This document shows positions 1 through 10,521 of a stretch of DNA of 64,000 nt, piece after piece. The notes beneath the pieces were generated by a model. It was not told where the DNA came from. It made no database searches and saw only the letters and a list, made by a program, of their open reading frames with translations. The DNA is taken from positions 1 to 64,000 of the forward strand of contig JALIZF010001231.1 of the NCBI GenBank assembly GCA_029948255.1, written 5' to 3'. Origin of the DNA: Telmatactis stephensoni (Eukaryota > Cnidaria > Anthozoa > Actiniaria > Isophelliidae). The first letter of the stretch is position 1. Every line of letters starts with the position of its first letter. The position numbers were made by a program, and so were the translations under genes.

Positions 1-170
1 GTGGTCTAAAGTAAAAATTACAAGTTTGAAGCAAAAATAACACACTCACCAATCGATGAGACACTAGCTCTTGCATGGCAGACATGTACACTTAACAATT
101 AACAATTACACAGGGAACCCAAATACATTTACAATACTTATTAAACTCAACTGTTGAGGAACCCTCAACA
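1..170 (-). repeat. 3' LTR of the BEL/Pao element (partial)
   Basis: Identical over 170 of 170 bases to 6,934-7,103. The inner edge is at 170, where the plus strand ends in CA (minus-strand LTR starts TGTTGAGG). The rest of this LTR lies before the window. Confidence 0.92.
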
Positions 171-335
171 TCCTGGGGGGCCCAGGTGAAACTATCTAAA
201 AGTTCAAACAATTATCAGTTCTCAGATCAATGTTCAGTTTACTATAATATCCAGTGTTCACTAGAATGTTCCATGTTGTTTGACAAGTCCTTGTGTGACC
301 ACTTGGTTACGTAATCTTCAGTTTACTCAGATTCT

Positions 336-761
336 TCAAGTAGACACAACTTGGTGATGGGGCGTAGAAAGTTGCTGGTCTTCGTCTTGAGCTGTTCTCA
401 CGCAGTTGTCTTGTCCCGGAAATACTCTCGTCACTCTTCCGAGCTGCCATCGGCATCTTGGTTGGTTGGGATCAACAACAAGTACGAGGTCGTTAATCTT
501 CAAATCCCTCTTCTTCTGGGTCCACTTGTGTCGTTGTTGTAGGATAGGGATGTATTCCCGGATCCATCGTGACCAAAAATGGTTGGATAGTACTTGCGCA
601 TGCCTCCACTGTTTCCTTGCGTAGAGGTCGCAGTCTGTGAATTCACCCGGTGCTTCTGTTGAGTTGCCACGAAGAAGAAGAAAGTGATTTGGTGTGAGAG
701 GCTCATAGTCTCTAGGATCGTCACTGCAGGGACAGAGTGGTCTGCTATTTAGAATTGACAC
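336..761 (-). pseudogene. BEL/Pao integrase C-terminal part (broken frame)
   Basis: This 141-residue reading frame holds the region after the integrase catalytic core that is typical of Pao integrases (segment [12 protein letters not shown], then a basic region around [17 protein letters not shown] that resembles the small C-terminal domain). It is separated from the catalytic part by a one-base shift near 808. In an intact element the two would be one polyprotein. It ends about 165 bases before the inner edge of the LTR at 170. It is a broken end of pol, not an independent gene. Confidence 0.8.
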
Positions 762-807
762 TGCTTCACAAAATACAGTACGAAGGGTTTCGTGTCCTAG
801 AGCGACG

Positions 808-2841
808 TTAGTTTCCCAAGATGCCTTTCATCGTTTTGCGCACACTCCGGATGAGCCTTTCCCAAACTCCGGACATATGGCTTGCATACGGCGTCTGGAA
901 GCGCCACCTTGGCATGGGGCAGCTGTGCCATTCTGTATTGTGCTGGTGGAGTTCTCTTCTTATAGCTTCTTGGTCGAGGTCATTTACAGACTCTCTTAGC
1001 TCTCTCTCCGCGCCGGTGAAATTTGTTCCATTATCTGACCATATCTCTCGCGGACAACCACGCAGTGACATAAATCTTCTCAAAGCTTGGATGAATGTAT
1101 CCGATTCCAGAGAGCTAACGTCCTCGAGGTGTATGGCTCGAGAGTTGAAACAGACAAATATACATCCGTATATCTTGATAGTGCTACGACCGCGTTTGAC
1201 ATTAAATGGGCCAAAGAAGTCTATTCCCGTATAAGAGAATGGTGGTAGGAAAGGTATCAGTCTCTCCTTGGGCAAATCTCCCATCATCTGCTGCATGGTC
1301 GGTGCATTTCTCTTGCGGCAGCTGATGCATCTGTGTAGAATACGGCGTATCAATGATCTGGCCTTGAGTATCCAGAACGTTTGGCGTAGGGACGACAGCA
1401 CGTGTTCACGTCCGGTGTGACCCGACAACTTGTGGTAGTAGGTGATGATTAGCTCCGATATTGGATGTTCTTTAGGCAAGATCATCGGGTGCGCGGAGCC
1501 AAACGTGATCGGTGCACGGTGAACTCTTCCGCCTACGAGTATAGTCCCATTCGTCATGATGGGGCTCAGGTTGGCCAGCTTGCTTTGACATTTTACTTGT
1601 CGGCCTGCTTGTAAGGCAGCGTACTCTTCAGGGAAATGCTGGCGTTGAACCAACCGCACTATGTGGTTTCTAGCATTTCGTAATTCAGCAAGTGTGAGGG
1701 CACTTGGTAACTCGGTCGGCTGTTCTTTCTTTAGGCGTTGTACAAATCGTAACAGCCAAGCCATGACTCTGAGAAGACGAGACCAGGAAGAGTAGCGCTT
1801 GAGTAGAAGGTCAACTTGTGAGCCTGGGGTGACAAGCATGGTTACTCCAACGTTGTTTGGTTCTTCCTCTGGCTCTTCGTCGCCGCTACAAGACTCTACA
1901 GGCCATTGTCGTTCAGGTAACCAGAGGAAATGAGGTCCGTTCCACCAACGGCAGCCTGGTTGGAAGTACTGGATGTCAGCGCCACGCGAACCTTCGTCAG
2001 CCGGATTCTGTAGACCCGGAACATGACGCCACTGCTCTGTTGAAGTGTTGTCGTGAATCTCTGTGAGACGGTTCGCCACAAATACAGGAAATCTTCTCGT
2101 CTTGTTTCTAATGTACTGCAGAGTTGTCATGGAATCAGTCCAGAAGGTTGCTGAATCCAGTGCCAGGTCTAGTTCTCTTTGGACCATTTTGGACAGTCTG
2201 ACAGCTAACACAGCAGCTTGCAGCTCAAGCTTAGGGGTGGTCCATTGTTTCAGGGGAGCGTTTCGGGTCTTGCCCATTACAAAGGCACAATGTGTCATTC
2301 CATCCTCGTCAATCAGTCTCAAGTATGTCACAGCTGCAATTCCTCTAGTTGAGGCGTCAGAGAAGGTGTGTAGCTGCACTGACGAGGTCGCACCCATACA
2401 GGGACCCCTATAGCATCTAGGAATATTGACGTTTACAATGAGCGGTAGGTCTCGTAACCACTTCTTCCATAATGACAAGAAGGGTTCGGTGATCTCTTCG
2501 TCCCAAGTTGCTCCTGTTCGCCACAAGTCTTGCAGGAGTATCTTCACAGTCAAGGTGAGAGGGCCAAGAAAACCCAGTGGGTCAAATAGAGAACTAACCA
2601 CGGACAGTATTCCTCTTTTAGTCATCGGTTTGTCGGTCTTCAGGACCTTGAACTTGAACATATCTGAATCAGTGTCCCAGTAGATTCCCAGAGCTCGTTC
2701 CATGGGTAATTTGTCTAGATCTAAGTCCAGAGTCACTCTTTCTTCAGGGGGGATTGAAGTTAGCACTTCACGGCAATTACTCATGAACTTGGTAAGTCTG
2801 AATCCGCCTTTCTTCAGTAGCGTAACAAGGTCAGTCGCCAA
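808..2841 (-). pseudogene. BEL/Pao pol: RT thumb, RNase H and integrase
   Basis: A 677-residue open stretch. After the RT connection come RNase H motifs (HTFSDAS near residue 160, [12 protein letters not shown] near 240), the integrase zinc-binding HHCC segment ([13 protein letters not shown] to CISCRKR, about residues 470-515), and the integrase core with D (TGIDFFGPF), D (SDNGTNF) and E (GVWERL). The RT active-site YVDD lies just upstream at about 2,885-2,900 in another frame, so a single-base shift separates it from this frame. A second shift near 808 detaches the integrase C-terminus. Frame breaks aside, all catalytic residues I looked for are present. Confidence 0.9.
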
Positions 2842-2959
2842 GAGATTGCCTTTTCGACGGTTGCGGTGGACTTCAGCGCGTCGTCAACATAGAAATTACG
2901 TTTGACTGAGTGGATTACATCAGGGTCATAGTCCTTCGCATTATCATCAGCGGTACATA

Positions 2960-5812
2960 TCAAAGCTCTGTTAGCGCAGCAGGGCAAGGATTAGCTCCAA
3001 AGATGTGTACCAACATCTTGTAGTCTTCCGGTGGGTCAGTATCGTCTTCAGTAACTCTCGTCTGGTAGAACATCGCTTCGATGTCAGCGGTAAAGGCCAC
3101 TCGGTCTTGTCTGAAGCGGATTAACACACCTGAAAGGTCGTTGATGTAACTTGGTCCTTGTAGGAGCCGATCATTAAGTGAAACGCCGTTAAACTTCGCT
3201 GCAGCATCGAAAACAACACGTGTCTTGCCCGGCTTGTTTGGATTACTCACCGGGTGGTGGGGAAGATACCATGTTTTGTCTCCCACCCTTTCAGCTTCTT
3301 GCCTTGTCAGCTTTCTCGCGTATCCTTTCGTTAGATGGTCCTCAATGACGTTAGTATATCTAGTCATCAGTTCTGGGTCTCTAAGAAAACGTTTCTTGAG
3401 ACAGTGTAGCCTCACTTCGGCTAAGGGTCGATTGTAGGGAAGGTCTGGTTTGTCATCCTTCCAAAGGAGGCCCATCGAGTAATGGTCACCATCCTTGCAC
3501 ATTGTTGCGTTGATGATGTCTAAAGCTCTGCGGTCTTCAAGCGACATCAGCTTGGTCTCTACTTTCTCTGTGCCATACGATTCCACTTTCCAGAATCTTT
3601 CAAGTTGATTTTCCAGTGTTCGATCATCGATATCGACGTAGTTGACATTTCCTTGCCTTGGTAATCCCTTTGTGGACGCTCCACCAAATACACTCCATCC
3701 TATGCATGATCTAATTGCTATGGGCTCGTGTGGCTCTCCCTTTCGCACCTCTAAGGGGATAAACGCTTCTTGGACACTGGTGCCCAACAGAACAGATACT
3801 TTCCTTCTTTCTACATCAGGGAAAGGAATCTCCTTTAGATGAGGCCAGCGGTTAGTAGAATCAAGAATTCTTCGATGTTTAAGTGGAATGTTAAGTTCCT
3901 TTACTGCCCATGCAGAGTAAACATGAATGACTTGGTTGTTACCACTGCCTTCCACGGAAGAAATATTAAAGTCAACTCTCGTTCCACCTTGTTGGTATTC
4001 GCTATCGCTCACGGTGGACAAAGAAATCTTGCTGGCTGTACCCTTCATCCCTAGTAGGATAGCTAGAGAAGGGTCTATCATAGCAACGTCAGAGCCAGAG
4101 TCCAATAGAGCATAAGTTGTAATTGAGTTACCATTGTTGCTTGTTATTCTCATGGGAATGATTTGCAATAGGACTTCACAAGCATCAGTCCTTGAGGCAG
4201 TTGAACAAGATCTATCAGTAGTAATTGTGTTGGAGTTAGCGTTACTAGCATCAGGTTTGCTGCTGTTGGACCCGCTCGGCGAGTCCCCTTTCTCCTCACG
4301 GTGCAGAAGTGTGTGATGAAGCTTGTTGCATCCGGGAGAACGACATCTTGTGGGAGACTTGCATGACCTTGCAGCATGCTGGGTTGAACTGAGGCAATTA
4401 AAGCAAACGTGTTTGCTTTTCGCAAACTCAAAACGTTCCTTGACAGATTTCAGCTTGAATGCATCACATTGATAGAGTCTGTGTAGCTTCGAACACAGGA
4501 AGCACGGTTCTGTAGTGGAGGATGTGACAACATAGGAATTTGCTCTCTGAGGTGTTGGCTTGCCTTTAGGCTTGACGGGTGTCAAGGTATTCTCATTAGG
4601 TTTAGAGAGAAACGGGTGATTTATTACGTCTGCCCTATCCTTCAGAAAGTCCACAACATTCTTGAAGGTAGGCATTGGGGATTGCCCCCTTTTTTCGAGT
4701 TTGTTTAAATGTTCCACAAATCTTGCTTGAACAATCCTTGGAAGTTGCGCCATCATTTCTTCTAAACTGTCAGTGTTCACTTCATTAAGATAGCCAAGTG
4801 AGGCTAGCGTGTCATATGTTCCTTGAGCAACATCCGCGAAATGTTGCAATCCTTGCTTATCGTGCATTTGAATAGCCGGACCCTTGGTTAGGGCGTCAAC
4901 ACAGGCTCTCACAACTTGATAGGGACGACCAAAACGATCTTCTAGAACCCTTAGGGCCTTTGATAACCCATCAGGGAGTGTCTCATACTGCTGGACAGCC
5001 AACAAGGCTGGTCCTTCCAGAAACTGTAACAATCTTGTCATCTTGACGCTGTCGTCGAGGGGTTTCGACTCAACGACCTGCTTAAATCTTTGTCGAAATC
5101 GTGGGTATTGCTCAGGTGAGCCACTAAACTTTGCAATCTTTACACTTGGTAAATTATGCGATATGCTAATTTTGTCCATAGTAGACACAATTGTAGTAAG
5201 TAATCCCTCTTGTAGGGTGACATTATTAGAGGTTGTTTCTTGTTTCACATGTTCATCATGACTTGAGGTTGGTGGATCTTTAAGCGAGGTTTTCACAGAA
5301 TGTTGAACAGTCAATATTTCACTAGAAGGGAGTTTCGGTAGCTCCCTTTCGTATTTCACATTGTCGTTGGTTTCCAAATCGTAGGTTAATTTGGATGCGT
5401 AGTCATTTACATTTCTTGACACAGGTTGTGCGGACTCTGAAGGTATTTCAGAGATGGAAAACATGTGTGAAGGTATCTCACCAGAAGGAGATTTGTTTTT
5501 GTACTCAGCATCATCATAGTTTCCCAAGTTGAAAGTCAACTTGGGTCTACAGTCATTTACATCTCTTGGCACAACATATGCGGACCCGGGAGGAACGTCC
5601 TGGGTGAAAAACATGGGTGAACCTTTATCACCAGAAATAGGCCTCGGCAGTTCGTTCTGGTACCCCATTTTGTTGCTTACATTTCTTGGCACGTGCAGTG
5701 CGGGCTGCAGTGCGGGCCCCGGAAGAACGTCCAGGGTGGAAAACATGGGTGAAGGCGTATCACCAGAGAGGGGAATCATCATATCAATCTTGTGCTCAAG
5801 GTTGTCATTCAC
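2960..5812 (-). pseudogene. BEL/Pao gag, aspartic protease and start of reverse transcriptase
   Basis: A 950-residue frame. Residues about 1-170 are degenerate repeats, about 200-420 the Pao-type gag region (DUF1759-like), about 450-510 Cys/His knuckles including one of the form CX2CX5HX4C (CFNCLSSTQHAARSC), and about 570 the retropepsin motif (ALLDSGSDVAMI). RT begins near 800 and motif A is FTADIEAMFYQ. The frame ends just after GANPCPA, where a one-base shift moves the YVDD region to another frame. The N-terminus continues upstream in a third frame (5,809-6,267), so the annotated start is not the true start. Confidence 0.88.
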
Positions 5813-6010
5813 ATTGCTTGCACGTGCAGTGCAGGTCCCGGAGGGGAGACAGGGCTATAAAACATGGGTGAAGTCGATACATCACCAAGAGGCTTTGCAG
5901 GGGAATTCATACGCTCTGTGTCGTCATTTTCATTCCTTAGCACAAATAGTGCGGGCGCCGGTAGAATTTCCGGGCTGGCAAACATCGGTGGAGGTAGCAA
6001 TATTGCTGAA
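5290..6010 (-). repeat. Degenerate tandem repeats inside gag
   Basis: At least five diverged units of roughly 45-60 codons, each with a core like SPMF, then PPGPA or similar, then a VPRNVND-like tail. Copies are visible around 5,960, 5,850, 5,730, 5,600 and 5,460. The nucleotide copies (for example aacatgggtgaa, and cttggcac or cttgacac) are also recognisable. The repeats span the frame shift near 5,812. Confidence 0.7.
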
Positions 6011-6267
6011 AGATCCTCAATGGGGCGTGTTTGATTCGTTATGTCCCCAAGGGGTGTGGATGTCTTCACTTGTCCCCCCACGGGAAGGGGGTCCAGCACT
6101 TCAGGTACATCTTTAAACATCTGAGGAGGAGGAATCACGATGTTAGATAGATCATCTTTACACACGGGCTCAGCATAGATCCCTTCAGAGTTGGTTGTGG
6201 ACAGGTTCCTTTCGGTTTCTTCTATGGTCCTTTGTAGCTCCTTTTTCTTTATCTCTTCTTGTAGCAT
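5809..6267 (-). pseudogene. BEL/Pao gag N-terminal segment with repeats
   Basis: A 152-residue frame directly upstream of the main gag-pol frame. It contains two more degenerate copies of the SPMF...PPGPALHV...RN-ND repeat that starts the next frame. It is joined to that frame by a one-base shift near 5,812. It is separated from the 108-residue N-terminus by one in-frame TAA at 6,274-6,276; both sides of that stop are in the same frame and the region upstream also looks coding. The segment KKKELQRTIEETERN is probably coiled coil. Confidence 0.72.
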
Positions 6268-6273
6268 AGTAAC

Positions 6274-6600
6274 TTAAAGTTCCATGACCGCATTAACGGT
6301 AAAAATGTCGATCTTTCTGTCATAACTTAGTACTCGTTGTTTTTGTAATTCGAAATGTTCCTTAACATGACGATATTTTTCACAATCAGGGTCTAGAAGA
6401 TTGTCGTATTGATAACAACATTGGCTGTAGCGTTCGAAGGCGCCACTCAGACGGGCCTTCAAATCTCGTAAGATATCTAGATCTTTACAATCGAGACCTC
6501 TGTCGATCTCGTTACACAATTTCGTGATAGCGGCAGTGTATCCACTTCGGGATATGTCGAGGTGATGAATTCTTTCGGCGAGAATTCCATGTTGATCCAT
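6274..6600 (-). pseudogene. BEL/Pao gag N-terminus (108 residues)
   Basis: Begins with ATG at 6,600, about 150 bases inside the proposed LTR edge, which fits the first gag codon. The content is helical and charged with several Cys residues (around CCYQYDNLLDPDCEKYRH). It ends at an in-frame TAA (6,274-6,276), after which the same frame stays open for another 150 residues. The simplest reading is one nonsense mutation. No independent function is claimed. Confidence 0.65.
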
Positions 6601-6748
6601 AATTATCAGCTTTCAAAACTCACAACATATGCAAATTAACCACGAGGTCAAGGTTGACACAATCTTTGCTTCGATTTACACAACATTTGCTTGAATTTTA
6701 CACGGTAAAGAGACTTTACTTGATCCACGATTGGATTTTACGACGTTA

Positions 6749-7103
6749 TGTAGAGGGAAAAAACACAGCAGACATGTGAGCCAATTCATCGAAAGGTTTT
6801 ACCGCTTGACATACATTCGTAATTTGCATCGAAGTCCATTTATTATTAGCAAGCACACAGCACACGGTAAATACAGTAAATACAGTAAAATCCTAAACAA
6901 AAACAAAAACATATTACATAGTAATCATTTCTTGTGGTCTAAAGTAAAAATTACAAGTTTGAAGCAAAAATAACACACTCACCAATCGATGAGACACTAG
7001 CTCTTGCATGGCAGACATGTACACTTAACAATTAACAATTACACAGGGAACCCAAATACATTTACAATACTTATTAAACTCAACTGTTGAGGAACCCTCA
7101 ACA
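6749..7103 (-). repeat. 5' LTR of the BEL/Pao element
   Basis: The right edge at 7,103 is firm: homology with the other LTR ends there and the flank changes to LINE sequence. The left edge at 6,749 is inferred from a TGTAGAGGG start that would give a TG...CA element of 355 bases. On the minus strand there is an AATAAA near 6,840 usable for polyadenylation. I could not match the bases after the proposed edge to a tRNA primer. Confidence 0.75.
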
Positions 7104-7127
7104 TGAGATATAAAACACTCGTCACGG

Positions 7128-8443
7128 TTGCGATTTTCATTGTGTTTGCCTATGTGCATCAAAATACTCACAAAGCAAATAAAAAATGACCCAAATATAC
7201 AAGAAATCTGCGTAGGTGCAAAAGGAATAAAAATCTCACAATACGCAGATGATACAACGGTATTTGTGCAAAATGAAAACTCAGTCGAACATCTCATAGA
7301 GACTTTTAAAAAATTTGAGCTTTGCTCTTGTCTGAAAATTAACACTGAAAAAACCGAAGCAATTTGGTTGGGTTCTTGGAGAAGTCGTAAAGACGCTCTA
7401 TTTGGTTTCAATTGGCCAGAAAAACCTGTTAATGCTTTAGGCATCTTTTTCTCATATGATGAAGAAGCAAATAGAAAATTAAACTTTGGACAAAAACTAG
7501 CGAGTTTGGAAAAACGTTAAACTTTTGGGGAAGAAGTAAACTTACGCTACTGGGAAGGATAACAATTATTAAGATGTTGGGACTCTCTAAATTGTTATAT
7601 AATTGTTCTGTACTTGCGGTCCCCGTAGAGATAATAAAAAAAACAATGATTTAATTTTCAACTTCATTTGGGCCAATAAACCACCAAAAATTAAAAAGAC
7701 CACAATAATCGGTGAAAAAAAAGATGGTGGTCTAAAAATGATTGATTTTAAACTCATGGAAAAGTCTCTAAAAATATCTTGGCTAAATCGACTACAGTCT
7801 GACTCAAACACAGCCTGGAAATTCATCCCTGAAGAACTATGCAATCTTCATGGAGGCTTAAATTTATTGACAAAATGCAATTATGATACAAAATTGCTAA
7901 AATTAAGTGAACTTCCCGCTTTCTATCTAAATTTGCTAATATACTGGCAGGAATCAAGACACTTGTTAATTAAAGGTAATGATAATGTTCATCATATGGG
8001 AGAAATCATTTGGCACAATAAAGACATCAAAATAAATGGAACATCAATCTTCTACCCTATGTGGATAGGAAAGAATATTGTATATGTAAAAGATCTGCTA
8101 AATGATAATGGGCATTGGCTCATTATCTCATAACGAGTTTCAAAACAAATATAACTTACAAATTCCTTTTACTAAGCTTTCTGGAATCATAAATGCTATT
8201 CCTTCTGATTGGAAAAATGCAATTAAGAAAAGTCCACCAGACACTGTAATTGAGATTAGTCGTGCGCCAATTGGGGTCTCCACTCGTTCTGTATATACTG
8301 CTTTACTTAAACATTCATTTCGTGAACCTACTGCAAAAACTACAATTCTTAATAATGGCATAAGCCATGAGAACCTACAAAAAGTATTTGAACTTCCCTT
8401 CAAATTTCAAAAGGTAAACTTCCCTTCGTTTTTTCATTGGTAA
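7128..8443 (+). pseudogene. L1/Tx1-like LINE reverse transcriptase fragment
   Basis: Three overlapping frames (7,128-7,520; 7,603-8,133; 8,102-8,443) carry one decayed protein. The first has the RT active site in YADDTTVF followed by EKTEAIWLG, as in L1-like RTs. The second has the region WANKPPKIKKTTIIGEKKDGGLKMIDF, common after the RT domain of vertebrate and invertebrate L1/Tx1 elements. It ends abruptly at 8,443. The 5' part is missing because the BEL/Pao element interrupts it at 7,103. Frame breaks occur near 7,130, 7,520-7,600 and 8,110. Confidence 0.82.
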
Positions 8444-8877
8444 AGAGAACTTCTAGACTGACTTTAACACAGGAAGCCCAAACACGTGTAAATATTAGTT
8501 TCCCACTAAATCATTTTTAAAGAGAAATATATTTTTAGTCCAATTTTATCATTTATTACTAATTTACTTTAGGAAAATACTTGAATTGTAGAAAATTACA
8601 CTAACACTTATCACTTGAGATATGCCTTGATATGCCTTATATTTCATGTAAAAAACAATTATGTTTGGATATAAGCCAATATTTATCTTCACATACACTT
8701 TCTGATAATGAAAAAAGACGCTTTTACATTGAAGGTGGCTAACAATAGTGTAAGCCAAAAAAGCAAATCAGCTCAAAAATTATTTTTTGAAAGAATCAAT
8801 TATAAATAACTTACCTTTCTATACAGGCCTTTCGTGTTTAAATACCTAAACAATTGATGATTTCACTTCTTAATTAA
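8444..8877. other. No gene recognised
   Basis: AT-rich sequence between the LINE fragment and the TTAA-flanked foldback element. Small open stretches show no recognisable motif. It may contain the other end of the Mutator-like element interrupted by that foldback. Confidence 0.5.
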
Positions 8878-9591
8878 GGATACATGGGACACAATTGAGT
8901 ACTTCACTGTGAACCCTAGTGGTGCGCTTACTTTACGTTAACTCCTAATAAAATATACATTTTCTAAAAGCCTAAAGACCAAAATTTACCTATCTAAAAT
9001 CTTTTTCCGATAAAACTGATTAATTTGGGAATTATCAAGTACCGAAAAAAATGCGCAGTCTCGGAATTTGAGGTTTATTCTCCTTCCGTTTTGTATGGAT
9101 GGATCAAATTATTATTCCACTGTTTTGCCAACATTGATCTCGCAAAGTGTGTCTGGTTTTTTTAATTAACGCTCCATTCTTTTCTAATTGAATTTTGAAG
9201 TTCGACATACGTGTTTTTAGGGGCTCTCTCCACAAAATGCCTCATATCTAAAGAAAGAATAGAAAAAAAGGAAACGCAGACACACTTTGGAAGATGAATA
9301 TCTTTTGAATCAACTTGCCAAATATTGTTGAAATTGATTGATTACCGAGGGAGAATAAACCTTTTAAAGTTGCATTTTTCTCTAAAAACTCTTCCCGAGA
9401 AAAGCATGATCTTAACTTTCAAAGGCTTAAGGTTCATTTACACATGGGTGATTATTTTTTTGAAATAACTCGCTTTGTAAAGGACTTTTTAATTTGCTTT
9501 TCTTATAAAATGAAAGATTATACCCTAATTAACCTTACAGCACGTTTTCTAAAAATTAGTAATTTGAAGCAATTTTGTGTCCCGTGTATCC
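8878..9591. mobile_element. Foldback non-autonomous transposon flanked by TTAA
   Basis: The ends are inverted repeats, GGATACATGGGACACAA at 8,878-8,894 and its complement at 9,575-9,591 with one mismatch, each directly bounded by TTAA (8,874-8,877 and 9,592-9,595). Inner inverted pairs share the same centre near 9,216: aggtttattctcc at 9,071 with its complement at 9,350, and caaagtgtgtctg at 9,143 with its complement at 9,277. The TTAA duplication is known for piggyBac and Kolobok; the GGA start is closer to Kolobok than to piggyBac (CCY), but the assignment is tentative. No coding capacity is seen. Confidence 0.8.
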
Positions 9592-10493
9592 TTAAGGTAA
9601 CACGAAAGTACTGCCAGATCGATCCCTTCATTTCCCATTTTAGCTTTCATTCCCTGACTAACAGGCAGTCGATGTAGAGTTGATTTCTTGGATTTAGCTT
9701 CAAGTGCTGTGATTATCTGCGCTTGAAATACTTTAGTTGATTGTGAAGCGGCCAACAGCTGGGCATCCACGGACAGTCTTCCAATGCGTCATGTGCATTA
9801 AATTTCTCTTTGAATAAATATTCATACACCGAAGATACAGCTTTCTTAGGGTAGGACTTTAGGGCTAGACTTCTTTTTTCCTTCATTTCGTAAGATTATT
9901 AGAGAGTCCACAAGATAAACTTTTAATGTTAGGAAGTCATCAAGTAACTTGTGTTTGATCAAAGAGTTAAAGAGTATTTGGAAGTCAAAAATATTGCCAT
10001 TATGTGCAACCAGGATCACATCTCTTTGCTTTTGTTCCTGTCGTAGAAAGCATACAAACATCTCCAGTCCTTGCTGTTGAGAAATCGAATTGAGTGGTTG
10101 TCTGTCTTTCATTTGTGTCTTCTTTCCATCCACAAATTGCACCTTTAGACCATGAACATCAGAGGCAGAGGCTGAAATTCGTGATTCTGGAAGTAAATAA
10201 TGAGGAAATGTTTGTGCCCCATACTTTGTGACACAGGAAATTTGTAATATCTCGGACGTTCGTTCTAGTCCAGTAGTTTCAATGTCAAATATCAGTATTG
10301 TCTGGTGGTTCTCACTTATGTGAGGTAAGGTGTTAGCTACTTTTTCTTGTACTTCAGTTTTCAGAGGGAGAGTATACGTATCAAACTCTTTTTCCGTGAA
10401 AGTAGTTCGGAGATCATCGAGAGGGGAATTTGTTATCTGATGCCCGGTGCTGTTCTCCTTATCCTGAAGTGCCATTCCTGATTGATAGGTCAC
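9592..10493 (-). pseudogene. DEDDh 3'-5' exonuclease domain linked to Mutator-like transposase
   Basis: The main frame (9,846-10,493) contains exonuclease motif I IFDIETTGL, motif II AHNGNIFDF and a following VDSLIIL. Motif III, with HDALED, is present near 9,790-9,815 in the next frame, so the full set of DEDDh residues exists but is split by single-base shifts near 9,850 and 9,780. A C-terminal tail continues to about 9,595, where the TTAA foldback element interrupts it. The upstream side continues without a gap into the basic tail of the transposase at 10,522. This suggests one original polypeptide, transposase then exonuclease. Confidence 0.83.
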
Positions 10494-10521
10494 GCCCTCG
10501 CGATTCTCCAGTGCAGTGGTC

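Larger units (their letters stand above)
1..7103 (-). mobile_element. BEL/Pao-type LTR retrotransposon, left LTR cut by window edge
   Basis: Reading on the minus strand the order is LTR, gag, aspartic protease, reverse transcriptase, RNase H, integrase with a C-terminal extension, then LTR. This order and the protein motifs are those of the BEL/Pao group. The first 170 bases of the window recur at 6,934-7,103 without any difference, so both are parts of the two LTRs. Despite the identical LTRs, the reading frame is broken by several single-base shifts and one stop codon. Base 7,104 onward is LINE sequence, so the element appears to have landed inside a LINE. The 5-bp target duplication cannot be tested because the left flank is outside the window. 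Confidence 0.93.

Noticed and set aside
6601..6748. tRNA primer site for the BEL/Pao element
   Set aside because: No convincing match to a tRNA 3' end beside the proposed LTR edge.
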